From the NCBI RefSeq assembly GCF_020084865.1, contig NZ_CP071953.1, positions 868,001 through 932,000 on the forward strand: a DNA stretch of 64,000 nt. The letters run 5' to 3'. Source of the stretch: Candidatus Kaistella beijingensis. Lineage in GTDB: Bacteria > Bacteroidota > Bacteroidia > Flavobacteriales > Weeksellaceae. Position 1 is the first letter of the stretch. Each line of letters opens with the position of its first letter. Made by a program: the position numbers and the translations under genes. This document shows positions 54,928 to 63,176 of this stretch, in pieces. Under the pieces are notes generated by a model that worked only from the letters and a program-made list of their open reading frames with translations, had not been told where the DNA came from and ran no database searches.

Positions 54928-55776
54928 ATGGAAATTTTCAGAACCCGTAAAACACTACAGGATTACATTGAAAGGCAGAAGGAAATGGGAAAAAAAATCG
55001 GATTTGCTCCTACAATGGGTGCGCTGCACAAAGGCCACATTTCACTTTATGAAACCGCCAGAAAGCAAAACGATCTTGTGATCTCCTCTATTTTCGTCAA
55101 CCCTACACAGTTCAACAATCCTGAAGATCTGGAAAAATATCCCAGAAATATTGAAAATGACATTAGGATACTGAAGGAGTCAGGATTTGTAGATGCGGTA
55201 TATATCCCGGAAGTTGCAGATCTCTATCCGGAAATAGTAGAAAGCAAAGAATATGATTTCGACGGATTGGAAAATGAGATGGAAGGGAAATTTCGCCCAG
55301 GACATTTCAACGGAGTGGGTACGGTAGTGGAAGAATTATTACGACAAGTACATCCCGACAATGCGTATTTTGGAGAAAAGGATTATCAGCAATTAGCCAT
55401 TATTAGAAAATTGGTTGAAAAGTTGAAATTGCCCATCCAAATCCATGGCGTCCCAATTTATAGAGAAGATAACGGACTTGCCATGAGCTCCAGAAATCAA
55501 AGGTTGAGCTCCAGCCAAAGAGATGCTGCCAAAATAATCCATGAGACTTTAGTAAAAGTTAACGACTGGTTTCGGGTAATCACAGTTTCAGAAATCTATG
55601 ACCGAGTAAAAGAAATATTTGAAGATCAAAGAGGAATGGTCCTGGAATACTTTGAGATTGCGGAAGAATCTACTTTAAAAGAGACCGATTTTTTCTACAA
55701 GGACAAAAATTACAGGGCTTTTATTGTGGTTTTTGTGGGTGAAGTAAGGTTGATCGACAATATGCATCTTGATTAA
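54928..55776 (+). CDS. panC: pantoate-beta-alanine ligase
   Basis: 282 residues. ATP-binding motif PTMGALHKGHISL at 28-40 (HxGH), then SIFVNPTQFNNPEDLEKYPR, the pantoate site RPGHFNGVGTVVEELL, and EKDYQQLAIIRKLVEKL. KMSKS-like region is GLAMSSRNQRLS. It joins pantoate and beta-alanine in coenzyme A synthesis. Divergent from the GT5-like gene; panB and panD are not nearby. Confidence 0.97.
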   Translation: MEIFRTRKTLQDYIERQKEMGKKIGFAPTMGALHKGHISLYETARKQNDLVISSIFVNPTQFNNPEDLEKYPRNIENDIRILKESGFVDAVYIPEVADLYPEIVESKEYDFDGLENEMEGKFRPGHFNGVGTVVEELLRQVHPDNAYFGEKDYQQLAIIRKLVEKLKLPIQIHGVPIYREDNGLAMSSRNQRLSSSQRDAAKIIHETLVKVNDWFRVITVSEIYDRVKEIFEDQRGMVLEYFEIAEESTLKETDFFYKDKNYRAFIVVFVGEVRLIDNMHLD

Positions 55777-55784
55777 GAAAAACG

Positions 55785-55813
55785 CCAAAAGCCTTCAAGA
55801 AGAAGGCTTTTGG
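55785..55813 (+). terminator. hairpin after panC
   Basis: CCAAAAGCCTTC and GAAGGCTTTTGG form a perfect 12-bp stem with a 5-base loop, 8 bp after the stop. No T run follows, so it may act by stabilising the 3' end or with Rho. Confidence 0.55.
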
Positions 55814-55869
55814 ACACCAAATCACAAAATATTAATATGAAAAAAATTTACTCCTAAAAAGTAAATCTG

Positions 55870-55942
55870 TGACCTGGCTGGGATTCGAACCCAGGACCCA
55901 TACATTAAAAGTGTATTGCTCTACCAGCTGAGCTACCAGGTC
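55870..55942 (-). tRNA. tRNA-Lys (anticodon TTT), distal copy
   Basis: Acceptor GACCTGG/CCAGGTC, D arm GCTCAGCTGGTAGAGC, anticodon loop CTTTTAA (TTT), T arm CTGGG-TTCGAAT-CCCAG. CCA is not encoded. Identical in sequence to the copy at 56154-56226. Confidence 0.96.
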
Positions 55943-55953
55943 GGTCTTTTTTT

Positions 55954-56024
55954 ATAAATAATGATTGATAATCGATGATTGACAAATTTCGGCCATCATT
56001 TATTAATTATCATCCATGATTTAT
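55954..56024. repeat. inverted repeat between tRNA-Leu and tRNA-Lys
   Basis: Arms 55954-55982 and 55996-56024 agree at 21 of 29 inverted positions with a 13-base loop. In the tRNA transcript it would fold into a long hairpin between the two tRNAs and could guide processing. Confidence 0.5.
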
Positions 56025-56029
56025 GGTTT

Positions 56030-56115
56030 TGGTGCCTGCGACTGGACTCGAACCAGCACATCCATAGGAAACCACCCCCTCAAGATGGCGTGTCTACCAA
56101 TTTCACCACGCAGGC
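56030..56115 (-). tRNA. tRNA-Leu (anticodon GAG)
   Basis: Class II tRNA: acceptor GCCTGCG/CGCAGGC, anticodon stem CCATC/GGTGG with loop TTGAGGG (GAG), long variable arm, T arm CTGG-TTCGAGT-CCAG. Discriminator A and encoded CCA. 86 nt. Confidence 0.94.
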
Positions 56116-56153
56116 AAAAAAAAACCGTAAAATTTACGGGTAATTTTTGCTTG

Positions 56154-56226
56154 TGACCTGGCTGGGATTCGAACCCAGGACCCATACATTAAAAGTGTAT
56201 TGCTCTACCAGCTGAGCTACCAGGTC
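56154..56226 (-). tRNA. tRNA-Lys (anticodon TTT), proximal copy
   Basis: Same 73-nt sequence as 55870-55942. First gene of the tRNA-Lys/Leu/Lys cluster after the promoter at 56289-56319. Confidence 0.96.
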
Positions 56227-56288
56227 GGCCACTTCATTAAACAATTTGTTAAAACTAAATTCAACATCATTTTGTTTTTAAAGTGGTG

Positions 56289-56319
56289 CAAAGATAAGGC
56301 TTTTTTTAAAATCTCAAAA
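56289..56319 (-). promoter_or_regulatory. promoter of the tRNA-Lys/Leu/Lys cluster
   Basis: TTTTG (56315-56319), 18 bp, then TATCTTTG (56289-56296), 62 nt before the first tRNA. Consensus elements and spacing. Confidence 0.75.
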
Positions 56320-56349
56320 TTTTTTTAGTAATTTGTGAAAAATTCAAAA

Positions 56350-56859
56350 ATGATAATTTCTCTTATCGGTTACATGGGCAGCGGTAAATCGCACATTGCC
56401 AAACTTTTGAGCGACAGACTTGGGATCAAATTAATTGATCTAGATAAAGAAATTTCTAAAAAAAATAAAATGACCATCGCTGAAATGTTCCAAAAAAAAG
56501 GGGAGATTTTCTTCAGAAGGCAAGAAAGAGCACTTTTGGAAGAGATTGTTGCCACCGAGGACAGCTGCATTTTAAGTCTGGGTGGTGGTACTCCTGCGTA
56601 CTATAACAATATGGAGTTAATCAATCAAAATTCCGAAAGCATATTCTTGAGGACGTCTGTAAAAAATCTTACAGAAAGGCTATTGAAACAAAAGCACAAA
56701 AGACCGTTGATTGCAAATATTTCAGACCAAGATCTGCCTGAATTTATCGCTAAGCACCTTTTTGAAAGAAATATTTTCTACAATAAAGCAAAATATACCG
56801 TAAATACTGACGACAAAACCCCGGAAATGGTCGTTGAAGAATTGTGCGACTTACTTTAA
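56350..56859 (+). CDS. aroK: shikimate kinase
   Basis: 169 residues from ATG 56350; a GTG five codons earlier is possible but less likely. Walker A GYMGSGKS at 7-14, the shikimate-binding region LGGGTPAYY with the preceding FFRRQERALLEEI, and LID RPLIAN. It phosphorylates shikimate in aromatic amino-acid synthesis. Its stop overlaps the stop of the convergent S4 gene by 4 bp. Confidence 0.95.
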   Translation: MIISLIGYMGSGKSHIAKLLSDRLGIKLIDLDKEISKKNKMTIAEMFQKKGEIFFRRQERALLEEIVATEDSCILSLGGGTPAYYNNMELINQNSESIFLRTSVKNLTERLLKQKHKRPLIANISDQDLPEFIAKHLFERNIFYNKAKYTVNTDDKTPEMVVEELCDLL

Positions 56860-57293
56860 TCTTCATTGCTGTCATCGACCTCACGGAAAAATAGTTCCCA
56901 GTCGTCCTTATCCATTTGCGAAGCATCTACGCCACCGGTAAAATCCTCCAGATCACGGCGGTCTTTTTTTGTAGGTCTCCCTTCTCCGCGGTTGCGGTAA
57001 TATTCCTGATTAAGTTTCCTTAGCTGCAAAACTTCATACTGTTGTTTATCAGTTTTATCTTCAATGTGCAGGGGAACCAATTTTGGCCCTATTCTACTTT
57101 TAGGCACCTGTAATATTTTGATTTGATATTCGATTTGATTTTTTTTGATTTTCAGCACATCACCCTCTTTCACTTCTTTCGAAGATTTCACCACATTTCC
57201 CCCAAGTGAAACCTTGTTCTTCTTAATTTCGTCAGCGGCAATACTTCTTGTTTTATAAAAACGTATACTCCACAAAAATTTATCAATTCTCAT
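56856..57293 (-). CDS. S4-domain RNA-binding protein, Hsp15-like
   Basis: 145 residues. N-terminal S4 domain: MRIDKFLWSIRFYKTRSIAADEIKKNKVSLGGNVVKSSKEVKEGDVLKI matches the heat-shock protein 15 form. The C-terminal part contains GEGRPTKKDRRDLEDF, as in HslR, then an acidic tail. Hsp15 rescues stalled 50S subunits carrying nascent chains. Function by family. Confidence 0.88.
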   Translation of the reverse strand: MRIDKFLWSIRFYKTRSIAADEIKKNKVSLGGNVVKSSKEVKEGDVLKIKKNQIEYQIKILQVPKSRIGPKLVPLHIEDKTDKQQYEVLQLRKLNQEYYRNRGEGRPTKKDRRDLEDFTGGVDASQMDKDDWELFFREVDDSNED

Positions 57294-57349
57294 ATTTTAT
57301 TTATACTTTTGCTGGATTAAAATTTTAGCAATTTAACAATTATATTAAA

Positions 57350-58078
57350 ATGAAGAAAATATTTTTATATATGGCGTTCTGTTCCTTAGCAATCATTTCT
57401 TGCCGAAAAGATGGTGTCGTAGAAGAGATTCCTGAAGTAAGTATCGATACGCAGAACAGCTACGACGATCAGGCCGCCCAACATTTTCTAGAAACACATT
57501 ACCTTGATGAGAAGGGTAAGATTAAAGACTACGTGGAAACTGACACGGTAAACAAAAAACTATCAAAACTTAACCCGGTAATTTTACCTTCGGGGGTCAT
57601 TTATATCATTAGAGCTGGAGCACAACCAACCCCCGGAAATCCTATTGGAACGAATGACGTAATTAGATTAATGAGCATCAGTAATTCTTATGTTGCTGCG
57701 AAAACAGATGACAAGGTTACGTTTGAAAGCGCAGTAAATTTTCGAAATACAATCTCCACAACAGGAACTCCGGAAGCGGATCCTTATTATTTTTATACAA
57801 AGAACTCTTTCATCACTGCATTCAATACAAAATACAAAACAAGTTACGACCATTCTTTTTTTGAGATTGAGGGATTCCGTGAAGCGATACAAAAATTTAA
57901 AGCCTTCGATTTATCCGATGAAGCGGGCTATAATCTGCAGGGTGTAATCATTGTTCCTTCAAGGGCTGCTTACGGTAGAGATATACATTATAGCTCCGGA
58001 ATGTCGTATAGAAATAGATCTTTTGTTTTTGCTGTCCAGATATATAAAACAAAAGCTAGAACGGCGGCAGAAGACTAA
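57350..58078 (+). CDS. FKBP-like lipoprotein
   Basis: 242 residues. Lipoprotein signal MKKIFLYMAFCSLAIISC with Cys18. The DDQAAQHFLETHYLDEKGKI segment resembles the N-terminus of Bacteroidota FKBP-type lipoproteins such as GldI. The C-terminal VIIVPSRAAYGRD...RNRSFVFAVQIYK is the FKBP hallmark (IPSxLAYG ... LxFxVEL). The central enzyme residues are poorly conserved by eye, so prolyl-isomerase activity is doubtful; a chaperone role for envelope or T9SS proteins is inference. Confidence 0.65.
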   Translation: MKKIFLYMAFCSLAIISCRKDGVVEEIPEVSIDTQNSYDDQAAQHFLETHYLDEKGKIKDYVETDTVNKKLSKLNPVILPSGVIYIIRAGAQPTPGNPIGTNDVIRLMSISNSYVAAKTDDKVTFESAVNFRNTISTTGTPEADPYYFYTKNSFITAFNTKYKTSYDHSFFEIEGFREAIQKFKAFDLSDEAGYNLQGVIIVPSRAAYGRDIHYSSGMSYRNRSFVFAVQIYKTKARTAAED

Positions 58079-58101
58079 AAATTTTCGACTTCTTAAAACG
58101 T

Positions 58102-58132
58102 AAAAGACTGCATCAAAAGCAGTCTTTTTTTC
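58102..58132. terminator. bidirectional terminator between FKBP-like gene and recO
   Basis: AAAAGACTGC and GCAGTCTTTT form a ten-pair stem with a 7-base loop; T runs exist in both directions, serving the convergent genes. Confidence 0.85.
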
Positions 58133-58818
58133 TATTCATACACTTGACGAAGGATTTCCAATGATTTTGGAACTCGAAATTCACTAAAGTGATAGGTGAA
58201 GTACACCATCAAAGAGTCTACGAATAAATTCCTATCAGTTCTTTTCAACTGGATCTGATAAATATCTTCGGTTAAAAACTTTTTCCAAATTGCTGATGTT
58301 TGCTCATCAAAAAGATGATGAGAGATTTCGTCTCCGAAAATTCCAGTTTCAGGGTTAAGGTAAGCTCCTTTCTTTAGTAAGGGAGAAACACCCGATATGA
58401 TTAGAAAATGAAAGAGAAAAGAAGCGTATGAAGTGATGTTGTTTTGAAAAATCTCGTTCTGAAGTTTTAGGATAGCATCAAACAGTTCACGGTTTTTTTG
58501 TTCTTCCCGCAGAACATTGTTTAAAAATTCGGCCACAAAAAAAAGTGGTGAGCTGCTCTTCACCCCCATCATTTCCGAAAAACCCGAAATCAACTCTATG
58601 TTAGAAATCGACTGCACGTTCGTTTTAACCTTACTGTTGGAAACAGTGATATTAAGTAAATTTAATGGGAAAAGATACGGCTTCTTCTTACTTTTCGCGG
58701 AATAAATGCCTTTCGCAAAAAAACTTTGATATCCATTTTCGGAGGTGAAGCAATGCAGCACTGCATGATTATCGCCATATTTAAGATAAGAAAGCAGAAA
58801 ACCGCTGATGTTTACCAT
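58132..58818 (-). CDS. recO: DNA repair protein RecO
   Basis: 228 residues. An N-terminal OB-fold (GFLLSYLKYGDNHAVLHCFTSENGYQSFFAKGIY) is followed by the helical RecO core. It loads RecA on single-stranded DNA with RecR in gap repair. As in other Bacteroidota members the zinc cysteines are not evident. It overlaps the stop of the upstream porZ by 1 bp, so the two are translationally coupled. Confidence 0.9.
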   Translation of the reverse strand: MVNISGFLLSYLKYGDNHAVLHCFTSENGYQSFFAKGIYSAKSKKKPYLFPLNLLNITVSNSKVKTNVQSISNIELISGFSEMMGVKSSSPLFFVAEFLNNVLREEQKNRELFDAILKLQNEIFQNNITSYASFLFHFLIISGVSPLLKKGAYLNPETGIFGDEISHHLFDEQTSAIWKKFLTEDIYQIQLKRTDRNLFVDSLMVYFTYHFSEFRVPKSLEILRQVYE

Positions 58819-61046
58819 TAATTTACGACCGCTATTTTTGCCGTTGCAGTATCGGTTCCGTCTGAATTGGTCATCAAAACAAAGTAGATTCCCGAAGCAA
58901 CACGTACTCCACGCTGATTATTGAGATTCCATTCGTAATAGCCTCCTTTTGCCACCGCTTGGTGAACAAGGTTTCCTGCCGCATCGGTGATCCTTATATT
59001 TGTTTTTTCAGCCAGTCCTCGAATTCGTACATTTCCTTTGTAATTAGCATAAACAACTGGATTTGGGTATACCAAGACCTCCCCGAAATTTTCATTCACA
59101 TTTAAAACATCTCCCTGGTAAACCATCACACCGTCCAAGGTCACAAAATACACTTTCCCTGTTTGTTTATCGACTTTAATGTCTGTAACACTGTTTGTTG
59201 GTAACGGTGAATTCTGCTTGGTAAAATGATTGAACGTTTTTTGGCCATCCGAGCTTAAATAAAACACGCCGCCTTCATCTACAGAAACCCATTTTTGGTT
59301 CCCACCATCTACTTCAATCTGTAAAATCGGTGAATCCCTGAATAATTCTTCACCCACACCATTTTCTTCTATAATGATCGGTTCTGTCCGTGGATTATCT
59401 TCGTCGATTGCTGCCGAAGGATTTTGCAAAATACGGAGGCCAATTCTTGTTCCGATCCAAACATCATCATTTTTGTCAATCGCAGCCGAAACAACACCAT
59501 CTGCAGGAAGATTATTATTTTTCCTAATCATTTTAAAACGGTCATCGCCAAGTTGTGTAGGCGTATTTTTGTAGTCGTAAATCAGCAAACCTCCTCCTCC
59601 AAAAAATGGAGCGGGAATGTATAAAATTCCGTTTTTGGTAAAAGGTTTTTGGGTAGATCCAGAATTAATCACATTCACCAAATTAAAGCTGTCGGAAGCA
59701 GGAATGTAATAATAGAATCCAATTTTATCAGAATTGGCCGCAGAAGAGACAAAAAGCTGGTTATTTTCATCAAAAGTTAATCCAGCAACACGGTTAAGCC
59801 AGTTACCTGTACTCGCATAAATATTTTTATATTCATCATTTTCCATTCTGTAAATACCTTTTTGCCCGTCGATCGGAGTCCAGTTCACAAAAAATATTTC
59901 AGAAGGTTTTGCAGGGTTCATCACTGCATCCATCACGTTTAGTGGGCCCGGAAAAGTTTTAAAAAAATTAGGGTACACCCAATTGGTTCCATTAAAGTGA
60001 TAGTAGCCAAAATTATTGAAGACCGGCGTATCGTAGGCATCTCTGCCTCCACTGGAGATCAACACCTGATTTCCCAACAAATCAATCTTATAGGAAGTAT
60101 TGCTGTACGGTCCGTCTGGTTTCAAAAAGTCGCCCGCTTCGTTTTTGATCCCGGAAGTCTTGGTTCCTGCGAAAATTTTAGAATTGCTGAAGAATCCGGT
60201 ATTGAGCTGTTCCCCGAAATCAAAGCTTTTCACAAAAGCACCGGTGGAAGTGAAAATTGAAATTTCCAGAGCGTCTGCAACGATAATATTTTGTGGGGTA
60301 ACTGTAATGTCCCTTATCGAATTGAAACCTTTTGGTAAAGCAGTAAAAGTTGTCCCATTTCCGGAATAAACCGTATTTAGATTGGAATAAGCGATGGTAC
60401 TTCCCACAGAAATCTGGCTAAAGTTTCCAGCATTTACGGTATTCCACGAGGAAAAGATTGGAAATGTCACGTTCATTTCGTGAGACTTCAAACCGGTTGC
60501 AGTAGCCACATAAACGGAGTTATCTTTAATCACCGCTTCTTTCGCTGCCTCGTAAACACCGTTGTTTATAAAAAAGGACGAATCTCCAAATTCTTTTTTA
60601 TCCAAACGGAAGATCGAAACACCGTAATTTACCGAAATCACTGCTAAATTGCCCGTGATTGAAATATGATTTATTCTTTTCTCACCGTTATAACCAGCCG
60701 CAATTGGAATGTCGACTACGTACGTGATTCCTTCAGGTGTGATGATATCCATCGCGCCATTTTTATAACCAACCAAACCTATTTTTGTTTCAGGGTTGTA
60801 ATCAAATGCACTAATTTTCACCTCGTGAAGTCCGTTCGCTTTTGACAACTTGGTGATTTCGCCAGTTGCAGGCGTGTAAAAGAAGATTCCGTTTTCTGTA
60901 GCAGCAATGAGTTTTCCGTTGTCCTCTCGAATCGCCAAAACATTATTATAAGAGAACAAATCGCTCCATCTGCTCGAGGAAATAATCTGCGCGGAAAATT
61001 GCAGCGAAAAAAGGAGTAGTAAAAAAGGTATTATTTTTTTCATCAT
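58818..61046 (-). CDS. porZ: PorZ-like beta-propeller with type A T9SS sorting domain
   Basis: 742 residues. Signal peptide (MMKKIIPFLLLLFSLQFSAQ), then two seven-bladed-propeller-like regions (blades such as VLAIREDNGKLIAATENGIFFY and NNDVWIGTRIGLRIL-type repeats). It ends in a type A sorting domain (LVYPNPVVYANYKGNVRIRG ... VASGIYFVLMTNSDGT). This layout is that of PorZ, part of the surface attachment complex that links T9SS cargo to anionic LPS. Two ATGs lie in tandem; the first is used. Gene name rests on architecture and on the recO linkage. Confidence 0.82.
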   Translation of the reverse strand: MMKKIIPFLLLLFSLQFSAQIISSSRWSDLFSYNNVLAIREDNGKLIAATENGIFFYTPATGEITKLSKANGLHEVKISAFDYNPETKIGLVGYKNGAMDIITPEGITYVVDIPIAAGYNGEKRINHISITGNLAVISVNYGVSIFRLDKKEFGDSSFFINNGVYEAAKEAVIKDNSVYVATATGLKSHEMNVTFPIFSSWNTVNAGNFSQISVGSTIAYSNLNTVYSGNGTTFTALPKGFNSIRDITVTPQNIIVADALEISIFTSTGAFVKSFDFGEQLNTGFFSNSKIFAGTKTSGIKNEAGDFLKPDGPYSNTSYKIDLLGNQVLISSGGRDAYDTPVFNNFGYYHFNGTNWVYPNFFKTFPGPLNVMDAVMNPAKPSEIFFVNWTPIDGQKGIYRMENDEYKNIYASTGNWLNRVAGLTFDENNQLFVSSAANSDKIGFYYYIPASDSFNLVNVINSGSTQKPFTKNGILYIPAPFFGGGGLLIYDYKNTPTQLGDDRFKMIRKNNNLPADGVVSAAIDKNDDVWIGTRIGLRILQNPSAAIDEDNPRTEPIIIEENGVGEELFRDSPILQIEVDGGNQKWVSVDEGGVFYLSSDGQKTFNHFTKQNSPLPTNSVTDIKVDKQTGKVYFVTLDGVMVYQGDVLNVNENFGEVLVYPNPVVYANYKGNVRIRGLAEKTNIRITDAAGNLVHQAVAKGGYYEWNLNNQRGVRVASGIYFVLMTNSDGTDTATAKIAVVN

Positions 61047-61050
61047 TTTT

Positions 61051-62001
61051 TTAAACTAATATACTGTCATCTATAACTTGATTGTTCCATGAAATATTTT
61101 TCACGTTTTTGTTTTTATCGAAATAAAAATCGATTTTTCCTAAAAGAAGTCCTGCCCAACCCACTTGATTCACCAAAACATTTTTGCCTTTTCTATTGAT
61201 AAAATTTTGTGGTTCAGGTAAGAAAGTATGAGTGTGACCACCAAGTATTAAATCAATCCCTTCGGTTTGCGCAGCTAAAATTTTATCTGAAACTTTCTTC
61301 GGGTCATCTTTATAATCATAACCAATGTGTGAAAGACAAATCACCAAATCACATTTTTTCTCATTTCTCAACACATCGGAATATTGCTGCGCCATTTCAA
61401 TTGGATTGAGGTATTTCGTTTCTAAATACTGTTTCTTCCCAACCAAACCTTCAAGCTGAATTCCCACCCCGAAAATCCCGACTTTAATTCCGTTTTTATT
61501 AAAAATTTTGTACGGAATTGTTTGTCCCTCAAGAATGGTATTTTTAAAATCGTAATTAGAGCAGAGGAAAGGAAATTTCGCATTCGGCTGAACTTTTTTA
61601 AATCCTTCCAAACCATTGTCGAAATCGTGATTTCCCATCGTTGCTGCATCATAACCCATCATCGACATTAACTTAAATTCTAATTCACCACCGAAAAAGT
61701 TGAAGTATGGCGTTCCTTGAAAAATATCTCCCGAATCAAGCAGCAACACATTACTTTCCTCCTTTCTGATTTTTTGGATTAATGCTGCTCTTCTCGCAAA
61801 ACCACCTTGATTCGGATTTCGGCTGTAACTAGAATCAAACGGCTCGATTCTGCTGTGTTGATCGTTGGTATGAAGAATCGTGAGTTTGTTGGCAGAATTT
61901 TTTTCTAAAAAGTTCAGGTTTTCAGCCAAAAGCAAATTCGGGGCTAAAGTCATCGCCAAAGTTCCGCCACCAATCGTTTTTAAAAACTGCTTTCTATCCA
62001 T
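61051..62001 (-). CDS. metallophosphatase, N-terminal domain of 5'-nucleotidase type
   Basis: 316 residues from the ATG at 61999-62001. N-terminus MDRKQFLKTIGGGTLAMTLAPNLLLAEN resembles a Tat-type signal but with RK instead of RR. The calcineurin-like core follows: ILHTNDQHSRIEPF (DxH), LLLDSGDIFQGTPYF (GD), MGNHDFDNG (GNHD), LSHIGYD and ILGGHTHTF (GHxH). It would hydrolyse nucleotides or other phosphates in the periplasm. It overlaps the upstream gene, which encodes the C-terminal domain, by 8 bp. Confidence 0.92.
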   Translation of the reverse strand: MDRKQFLKTIGGGTLAMTLAPNLLLAENLNFLEKNSANKLTILHTNDQHSRIEPFDSSYSRNPNQGGFARRAALIQKIRKEESNVLLLDSGDIFQGTPYFNFFGGELEFKLMSMMGYDAATMGNHDFDNGLEGFKKVQPNAKFPFLCSNYDFKNTILEGQTIPYKIFNKNGIKVGIFGVGIQLEGLVGKKQYLETKYLNPIEMAQQYSDVLRNEKKCDLVICLSHIGYDYKDDPKKVSDKILAAQTEGIDLILGGHTHTFLPEPQNFINRKGKNVLVNQVGWAGLLLGKIDFYFDKNKNVKNISWNNQVIDDSILV

Positions 62002-62764
62002 TAGTTTTGTTTTTTTTGTTTTTAAAAAGTAAACGCACGTCTTTCGGTGCCACAATTTCCGGATTTGCCTTAAATTTTTCAAGGAACAAATCACGCAATT
62101 TAATTCCGGTCGAAATCATTTCACCTTTGCCAAAAAACGCCATATTATCGCCACCTAAAGCCAAATAATCAGAAGTTGCAATGTAATAAGTTTTTGCAGG
62201 ATCAACTTCTTTTCCGTTGATTAATTCCTTCACCGACATTCCGTTATCTGTTTCAATATAAAGTCTAGAAACAGGATTGTTTTTCTGTGTCTTCAAGTAA
62301 TAATCGAAAAGGCCTTTCAAATCCGAACCTTTCATTTTCACGATCATCACTTCATTTTCAAACGGCATTACTTCGTAAATATGTTTAGTCAAAATATCGC
62401 CTTTCCCAATAGTAGAGCGTATTCCGCCCACATTGATTACGGCTGCGTCTACTCCGTTTGGGATTCCGTTTTTTCTCGCCCAATCGTCTGCACCTTCAAA
62501 AGTAAAGTCTGCCAGAAGATTTCCCAAATTACTGTTGTCTCCCTGTTTGTTCAAATCGACATTTGTATAAGAAATTTTAGTATTCATTTTTCCTTCCAAC
62601 TCAGCTTTATAAGGTTCGATGACTTTTGTAAAAGCTGCGTCTTCCGGTAAATCTTTGGAAAGGGAAATATTTTTCTCGGCACTTACTTTCGCCACACTCA
62701 ACGCGGTTCTACACGAAGAAAGCGACAAAATTGCCAAACCAAGAACGAGGAATCTGTTTTTCAT
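61994..62764 (-). CDS. 5'-nucleotidase C-terminal domain lipoprotein
   Basis: 256 residues. Lipoprotein signal MKNRFLVLGLAILSLSSC (Cys18). The rest is a 5_nucleotid_C domain: SNLGNLLADFTFEGADDWARKNG, AVINVGGIRSTIGKGDILTKHIYEVMPFENEVMIVKMKGSDLKGLF and YIATSDYLALGGDNMAFF, the substrate-binding part of UshA-type enzymes. The catalytic domain is encoded by the next gene, so the two likely act as a pair at the membrane. A TATATTTG -7 box lies at 62785-62792. Confidence 0.92.
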   Translation of the reverse strand: MKNRFLVLGLAILSLSSCRTALSVAKVSAEKNISLSKDLPEDAAFTKVIEPYKAELEGKMNTKISYTNVDLNKQGDNSNLGNLLADFTFEGADDWARKNGIPNGVDAAVINVGGIRSTIGKGDILTKHIYEVMPFENEVMIVKMKGSDLKGLFDYYLKTQKNNPVSRLYIETDNGMSVKELINGKEVDPAKTYYIATSDYLALGGDNMAFFGKGEMISTGIKLRDLFLEKFKANPEIVAPKDVRLLFKNKKNKTNG

Positions 62765-62888
62765 TGAGATAAAATCTTGAGTTGCAAATATAAAGATATG
62801 AATATAAAGTTGTGATAATTTTTTCCAGGTAGGTGAAAATATTTTTATACAAAATACAGAATCAAAAGTTAGGTTTTTCAGTAATTCA

Positions 62889-62930
62889 GATACTTTTGTC
62901 TTGATACAAAAGTATCCAAAAAATCAAGAC
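62889..62930. repeat. hairpin element with loop-complementary tail
   Basis: GATACTTTTGT (62889-62899) pairs with ACAAAAGTATC (62906-62916). The 8 bases GTCTTGAT spanning the stem end and loop (62898-62905) are exactly complementary to ATCAAGAC at 62923-62930. Confidence 0.6.
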
Positions 62931-63055
62931 TGGATATTTTTCCTAAAAAATCTCCTACGTCATCTCATTTGTCCAATTGAAAAAACACAACAATTTTAGA
63001 AAACAGAACTTTAAAAATCTTTGATTTTTCACTTTGTGTACTAATTTCACCAATT

Positions 63056-63090
63056 AAGGAACAATTAAACTTTTGTGACTTTTGTGGTTT
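63056..63090 (+). repeat. dispersed repeat, copy 2
   Basis: AAGGAACAATTAAA followed by the 23-base element shared with 41512-41534 (22 of 23 positions, inverted there). Confidence 0.55.
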
Positions 63091-63147
63091 ACATAATTTT
63101 TTTGTTTTTATGCAGTATTTTTTCACAAATTCTCATCTAAATTTTCG

Positions 63148-63155
63148 TATTTTTG
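63148..63155 (+). promoter_or_regulatory. -7 promoter element of dapA
   Basis: TATTTTTG, a perfect TAnnTTTG, 21 nt before the dapA ATG. No TTTG at standard spacing. Confidence 0.45.
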
Positions 63156-63176
63156 AAAACATTAATTTAATTCAGA

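Larger units (their letters stand above)
62765..63176. other. 412-bp gap before dapA
   Basis: No gene. It holds the -7 box of the nucleotidase pair (62785-62792, minus), an 11-bp hairpin with a matching downstream sequence (62889-62930), a dispersed repeat (63056-63090) and the dapA -7 box (63148-63155). Confidence 0.6.
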
